A stretch of 10,159 nt of DNA from JBLHGU01 sp047615875 (lineage in GTDB: Bacteria > Pseudomonadota > Gammaproteobacteria > Arenicellales > CAJQKF01), in the NCBI GenBank assembly GCA_047615875.1, contig JBLHGU010000183.1, positions 1 to 10,159 of the forward strand, given 5' to 3'. A program made the position numbers and the translations under genes. A model generated the notes under the pieces. The model searched no databases and was not told where the DNA came from. It saw only the letters and a program-made list of their open reading frames with translations. Positions 6,837 to 10,159 of this stretch are shown piece after piece. Position 1 is the stretch's first letter. Each line of letters opens with the position of its first letter.

Positions 6837-7448
6837 TTATTTGCCCGCAAGATATTCAGACATCGCTTTAATATCATCTTCGCTATAAGACACAAACAGA
6901 GAAGACTTGGCTGCTGAATTCATGCGTATTCTATGTTTGAAATCGGACATGGTTTTTAATAGATATTCAGGATGCTGCCCTGCCAGACGTGGAATTCGAC
7001 TATCACCTTCATAGCCACCCAAGTGGCATTGCACACATTGCCCCGCGCCTGTTGCAGACTCTCCCTTCGCCTCGGCTGCAGAATCGGATTTAAAACCGAT
7101 CGCTGGCCACTTCTGGTCAGAAAAATATTTGGCCAGTAACTTCATTTGTGATTTAGACAGATCGGCGGCAATAGGGCTCATAATATTGTTTTTACGCAGG
7201 CCCGATTTAAAATCCTTGAGTTGAACATAAAGGTAATAAAAATGTTGGCCCGAGAGTATCGGGAAGGTAGGTTGTAGAGTAACCCCGTCCGCACCATGGC
7301 AAGCGATACATTGCTTAAGTTCAGAGAGTACTGGCTCATATTCAGACAGATCCGAGGTTGCCGGCAAACTGTGCTGATCGGCGTATGCAGTCAAGCTAAC
7401 ACTCATCGCTAATAATAAAATGACTGCTCGTGTATTGAATTTGATCAT
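6837..7448 (-). CDS. Diheme cytochrome c, cytochrome c4-like
   Basis: This 203-residue periplasmic protein is the likely electron acceptor of the dehydrogenase encoded just upstream. A signal peptide (about 1-23, ending TAYA) is followed by two class I cytochrome domains. Each has a heme site: CIACH at 47-51 and CVQCH at 138-142. The probable axial Met ligands are Met90 (KNNIMSPIAADLS) and Met176 (HRIRMNSAA), and both domains have the P-x-L-x-G-Q-H-x-x-Y-L motif (63-74, 153-163) of cytochrome c4. An AAAGG 9 bases before the ATG serves as ribosome site. It lies 107 bases after the dehydrogenase on the same strand, with a strong hairpin between them. Electrons would pass on to a terminal oxidase that is not in this window. 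Confidence 0.93.
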   Translation of the reverse strand: MIKFNTRAVILLLAMSVSLTAYADQHSLPATSDLSEYEPVLSELKQCIACHGADGVTLQPTFPILSGQHFYYLYVQLKDFKSGLRKNNIMSPIAADLSKSQMKLLAKYFSDQKWPAIGFKSDSAAEAKGESATGAGQCVQCHLGGYEGDSRIPRLAGQHPEYLLKTMSDFKHRIRMNSAAKSSLFVSYSEDDIKAMSEYLAGK

Positions 7449-7505
7449 CCTTACTTACCTTTGGAGTGCCTGGGCACAATGCGAATTGGAATTGATTATA
7501 ACTAA

Positions 7506-7533
7506 AGACGGTCGCCTGAAGAGGCGACCGTCT
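7506..7533 (-). terminator. Hairpin/terminator between dehydrogenase and cytochrome genes
   Basis: A perfect 12-bp G/C-rich stem (AGACGGTCGCCT at 7506-7517 with AGGCGACCGTCT at 7522-7533) closes a 4-base loop. It starts 22 bases after the dehydrogenase stop. On the minus strand it is followed by TTAGTTATAATC, an imperfect T-rich tract, so termination may be partial. It could also protect the 3' end of the dehydrogenase message. The TATAAT in that tract (7495-7500) might be a -10 box for the cytochrome gene, but no good -35 is seen. Confidence 0.7.
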
Positions 7534-7555
7534 GGTAGTGCAACTTACGGTTAAC

Positions 7556-9283
7556 TTAATCGTCAATAGAAAAGGCGATGATGTTGTTACCACGCTTGTA
7601 GTTTAGCTGGACGTTGCCGCCAGCCGCTACTGCGATGTACTGCTTGCCATCGACTGTATATGACACAGGTGGGGCGTTTACACCGGCACCTGCCTGGAAT
7701 TTCCATAACATATTCCCAGTCTCGGAATCGTAGGCTTTAAATTGTCCATTACCTTCACCGGCAAAAACAATACCGCCAGCAGTTGCCATGATTCCGCCTA
7801 TCATCGGCTGTTGAGTTTTAACCTTCCAGCGAATTTTTCCGGTGTTGTAATCAACCGCGGAAATATTACCCCATTGCTCTTCGGTCGCTATGACCTTAAA
7901 TGCGCCGCCAAGCCACAACTTACCTTCTGGGTAAGGCGAACTTTCGACATGGTAAGTCATAGGCTGGTGAAGATTAATGGCATATACCAGACCCAGATTA
8001 GCATCTGTTGTCATTGGCGACCATTCCACACCGCCGTTTGCTCCCGGTAGCATACGCTGACCATCTTTGGTTGGTAGTGACCACATGTCTTCCTGAGGCA
8101 CCATCGCTTCGGAGTAGCGAATCAGGCTGCAATCGCTGCGGTTATGAACATACACATGCCCGGTTTTGCCGCCGTGCAGCACGCCAGGAACCATTTTCCC
8201 CGTGTCGTCTTTTACATCGACAAGTATAGGTGGGCTTACCGCATCCAGGTCCCAGACATCATGCGCGATATACTGGAAGTGGCAGGCGTATTTACCTGTG
8301 TCAAGATCGACAGCAACCAACGAATTAGTGTACAGGTTGTCGCCGGGACGAATCGATCCATCCAGATCGGGAGAGGGGTTGCCAGCAACGAAAAAGATGC
8401 GATTAGAATCCGCATCGTAAGCTGGGTTTTGCCAAACACCGCCACCGAGAGTTTTGTAGGGGTCACCCAATTTTTTCAGCGCTGCTTTTTCAGCTGCGAT
8501 ATCACGATGCATATCACGGCCAGTGGCATCATTTTTTGCCCACACGCCTGTCGAATCTTCCGGAGTTGTATGGAAGGTCCACAATAGCGCTCCGGTTTCT
8601 GAATCGAATGCCTTTACAAAACCGCGAATGCCGTATTCACCGCCATTGGTACCGATTAGGATTTTGCCATTAACAGCAGTAGGTGCCATGGTTTCACTAT
8701 AGCCTAGCTCTGGGTCAGCTATTTCGATATCCCAAACGACTTTACCGCTTTTGGCGTCGAGTGCGACTAGTCTCGCATCGAGTGTACCCATATAGACCTT
8801 ATCACCGAAGGCGGCGACACCCCTGTTATTAGGGCCGCAGCAATAAGTCGTAATCGGCCCCATTTTATGCTTGTAATGCCAGATTTGTTCACCGGTTGCA
8901 GCATTGAGCGCGTATACGTGATTGAACGAGGTTGTCGCATACATGATACCGTTAACGATTAACGGCGATGTTTCCATCGATTCGACGATTTCAGTCTGGA
9001 ATATCCAGGCAGGTCTCAGCTTTTTTACATTATCCTTATTGATTTGACTTGAAGGGTAATAGCGGGTCTGCTCATAGTTGCCATTGGTGTGAAGGAAATT
9101 ATTAGCATCTCCCGCAGCTCTATCGAGCATGTCCTGCGTCACTACATCCATATTTCCATAGAGCGTCCCTCCCCCACTTTCGATTTCCTGAGCCTGTGCT
9201 GCAGTACTCGCCAGGGCTAGTATCAAAGCGCCAGCCAGCGATACGACCGGTTTTATATCCGTTATCTTCCTCGTTTTTTTCAT
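7556..9283 (-). CDS. PQQ-dependent alcohol dehydrogenase (methanol/ethanol dehydrogenase family), periplasmic
   Basis: This quinoprotein oxidises primary or other alcohols in the periplasm using PQQ and a metal ion, passing electrons to a c-type cytochrome. The 575-residue precursor starts with a signal peptide (about 1-32, ending AAQAQ). The eight-bladed propeller is marked by Trp-docking repeats such as GEQIWHYKH, GKVVWDIEI, GALLWTFHT, GKIRWKVKT and GNMLWKFQAG. The vicinal disulfide pair Cys148-Cys149 (TTYCCGP) sits over PQQ in the family. Probable metal and catalytic residues are Glu216 (GGEYGIRG), Asp345 and Asp347 (HDVWDLDAVS), and Lys373 (HGGKTGHV). The region GGGVWQNPAYD (280-290) differs from the TNW form of methanol dehydrogenase. 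There is no C-terminal heme domain, so it needs a separate cytochrome, supplied by the next gene. AGAGG lies 5 bases before the ATG. The substrate is not determinable. Confidence 0.95.
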   Translation of the reverse strand: MKKTRKITDIKPVVSLAGALILALASTAAQAQEIESGGGTLYGNMDVVTQDMLDRAAGDANNFLHTNGNYEQTRYYPSSQINKDNVKKLRPAWIFQTEIVESMETSPLIVNGIMYATTSFNHVYALNAATGEQIWHYKHKMGPITTYCCGPNNRGVAAFGDKVYMGTLDARLVALDAKSGKVVWDIEIADPELGYSETMAPTAVNGKILIGTNGGEYGIRGFVKAFDSETGALLWTFHTTPEDSTGVWAKNDATGRDMHRDIAAEKAALKKLGDPYKTLGGGVWQNPAYDADSNRIFFVAGNPSPDLDGSIRPGDNLYTNSLVAVDLDTGKYACHFQYIAHDVWDLDAVSPPILVDVKDDTGKMVPGVLHGGKTGHVYVHNRSDCSLIRYSEAMVPQEDMWSLPTKDGQRMLPGANGGVEWSPMTTDANLGLVYAINLHQPMTYHVESSPYPEGKLWLGGAFKVIATEEQWGNISAVDYNTGKIRWKVKTQQPMIGGIMATAGGIVFAGEGNGQFKAYDSETGNMLWKFQAGAGVNAPPVSYTVDGKQYIAVAAGGNVQLNYKRGNNIIAFSIDD

Positions 9284-9440
9284 TTTGACCTCTAGTAGAC
9301 AGTGGGGCTGATTTAGTATGATGCTGTTCCATTGTGACTAGAGGGCCCCATTTCCCCCGATCGTCCAGTATATTCATTACGCTCCTAACCACAAATAATA
9401 TTCATTGTCACGCATAAAAAATATTTATGGGAAATAAGCG
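9284..9440 (-). promoter_or_regulatory. Leader of the dehydrogenase gene, with candidate promoter
   Basis: These 157 bases separate the receptor and dehydrogenase genes. On the minus strand TTGTGG (9389-9394) and TATACT (9367-9372) are 16 bases apart and could be a sigma-70-type promoter giving a leader of roughly 75 bases. The -35 match is only three of six. No terminator for the receptor gene is visible, so the dehydrogenase may also be read through from upstream. An AGGAG at 9382-9386 lies 4 bases before an ATG at 9377, opening a small frame that runs into the dehydrogenase gene. Confidence 0.3.
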
Positions 9441-10159
9441 CTACCGGGTAAAACGCTTGCGAATCGTGATGCCGATATAGATATTTTGCTCTGGAGCTGG
9501 CTCGAAGAAGCGGTCACCAAAGGCATTTATTCGAACATTGTTGTTGTAGTCTTCATCAAACGCATTATTGACTCCGAGGAAGGATGAAACTTCCCAGTCA
9601 CCATAAAATCCATTGTGACCCAATCGAATGTTGCTCACACTACTCGATTCGACGCTGGTTAAATTGCCATTGTCGGCGAATAGATCACCGGTGTAAGTTG
9701 TATCCCAGCTAGCGTAAAGTCCAGAGTCTCCAAACCAGGAGAAACCCAGGTGTAACAAGTCCTGTGGTATTCCGGGCATTTGATTGCCATCGAAGATGTC
9801 ACCATCGGCGTTGGTAAATTTATCGAAGTCAAAATCAGAGTAGGTATATGCCATTGAAAACCCAAGCTGACCAGTGAGCTGTCTGAAATAGGATAGTTCT
9901 ACCCCATCGCGGGTAGATGAACCTGCATTTTCAAAAAATGTTCGTCCGGAAACCTCAAATGGTGTCAGTTCATTCTCAACATCGATATGGAACAGGGCCA
10001 GCTCGAAACGGTAGCCATCGGTTAGTGTTTTGATACCGACCTCGTAGTTAGTCGATTCCTGAGGTTCGAGTGCCTGGTTGAACCCGCCGCCAGTCGGGTT
10101 GGCGAATTCGGTAGTGGTCGGCGTTTCGAATGCGCTTGATATGGTTGCATACCAATGGG
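9441..10159 (-). CDS. TonB-dependent outer-membrane receptor, C-terminal part (cut by window edge)
   Basis: TonB-dependent receptors import scarce ligands such as siderophores, cofactors or metal complexes across the outer membrane. The visible 239 residues are the last part of the 22-strand beta-barrel; the plug domain and signal peptide are outside the window. Typical barrel motifs are present: SSAFETPTTTEFANP, LEPQESTNYEVGIK, FELALFHIDVENEL, TFFENAGSSTRDGVELSYF and FLGVNNAFDEDYNNNVRINA, and alternating hydrophobic strands run to the end. The protein ends IGITIRKRFTR, with two residues after the usual C-terminal aromatic. It is upstream of the dehydrogenase on the same strand, which suggests import of PQQ, a metal chelate or the alcohol substrate. 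The open frame runs through the window edge, so the ATG at 9854 is an internal Met. Confidence 0.9.
   Translation of the reverse strand, partial: HWYATISSAFETPTTTEFANPTGGGFNQALEPQESTNYEVGIKTLTDGYRFELALFHIDVENELTPFEVSGRTFFENAGSSTRDGVELSYFRQLTGQLGFSMAYTYSDFDFDKFTNADGDIFDGNQMPGIPQDLLHLGFSWFGDSGLYASWDTTYTGDLFADNGNLTSVESSSVSNIRLGHNGFYGDWEVSSFLGVNNAFDEDYNNNVRINAFGDRFFEPAPEQNIYIGITIRKRFTR

Noticed and set aside
8144..8587. A 147-codon open frame on the plus strand, opposite the dehydrogenase gene
   Set aside because: It lies entirely within a well-supported quinoprotein gene on the other strand and has no ribosome site or family resemblance.
7556..9440. A pqqA-like peptide gene near the dehydrogenase
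   Set aside because: No short frame with the conserved Glu-x-x-x-Tyr of PqqA is seen in the leader or between genes.

Overview
The window looks like a chromosomal segment of a Gram-negative, respiring proteobacterium, most likely a gammaproteobacterium. It carries an E. coli-type quinolinate synthase, a Tat-exported high-potential iron-sulfur protein, a periplasmic PQQ-dependent alcohol dehydrogenase with a separate diheme cytochrome c, and a TonB-dependent outer-membrane receptor. The lineage is inferred from gene content, since no rRNA or other marker gene is present.

Layout. Positions 1-310 (minus) hold the N-terminal part of nadA. Positions 311-866 hold no convincing intact gene, but contain short protein-like fragments broken by stops. 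From about 1041 to 3041 the plus strand carries three unrelated genes: a conserved protein of a family I associate with phages, a HiPIP, and a Cof-type HAD phosphatase. From 3155 to 5356 (minus) lie a periplasmic ABC substrate-binding protein and, upstream of it, a seven-bladed YVTN beta-propeller, translationally coupled. Both belong to families that accompany PQQ-dependent alcohol catabolism. From 5809 to 6702 (plus) there is an exported ankyrin-repeat protein. From 6837 to 10159 (minus), in transcription order, come a TonB-dependent receptor (its N-terminal part lies outside the window), a 575-residue quinoprotein alcohol dehydrogenase and a cytochrome c4-like diheme protein.

How the genes may work together. 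The quinoprotein would oxidise an alcohol in the periplasm and pass electrons to the adjacent diheme cytochrome. The receptor could import a substrate, PQQ or a metal for the enzyme. The propeller and substrate-binding protein probably sense or handle the substrate or cofactor. No pqqABCDE genes are visible, nor are the ATPase and permease that usually accompany this substrate-binding protein. A probable terminator lies just after it, so the ABC system appears incomplete at this site.

The most notable structural signals are a perfect 17-bp inverted repeat between the convergent ankyrin and cytochrome genes, a strong 12-bp hairpin between the dehydrogenase and cytochrome genes, and an Asp-x-Asp pair in the dehydrogenase active site that may mark lanthanide use. 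I see no CRISPR array, insertion sequence, tRNA or rRNA.
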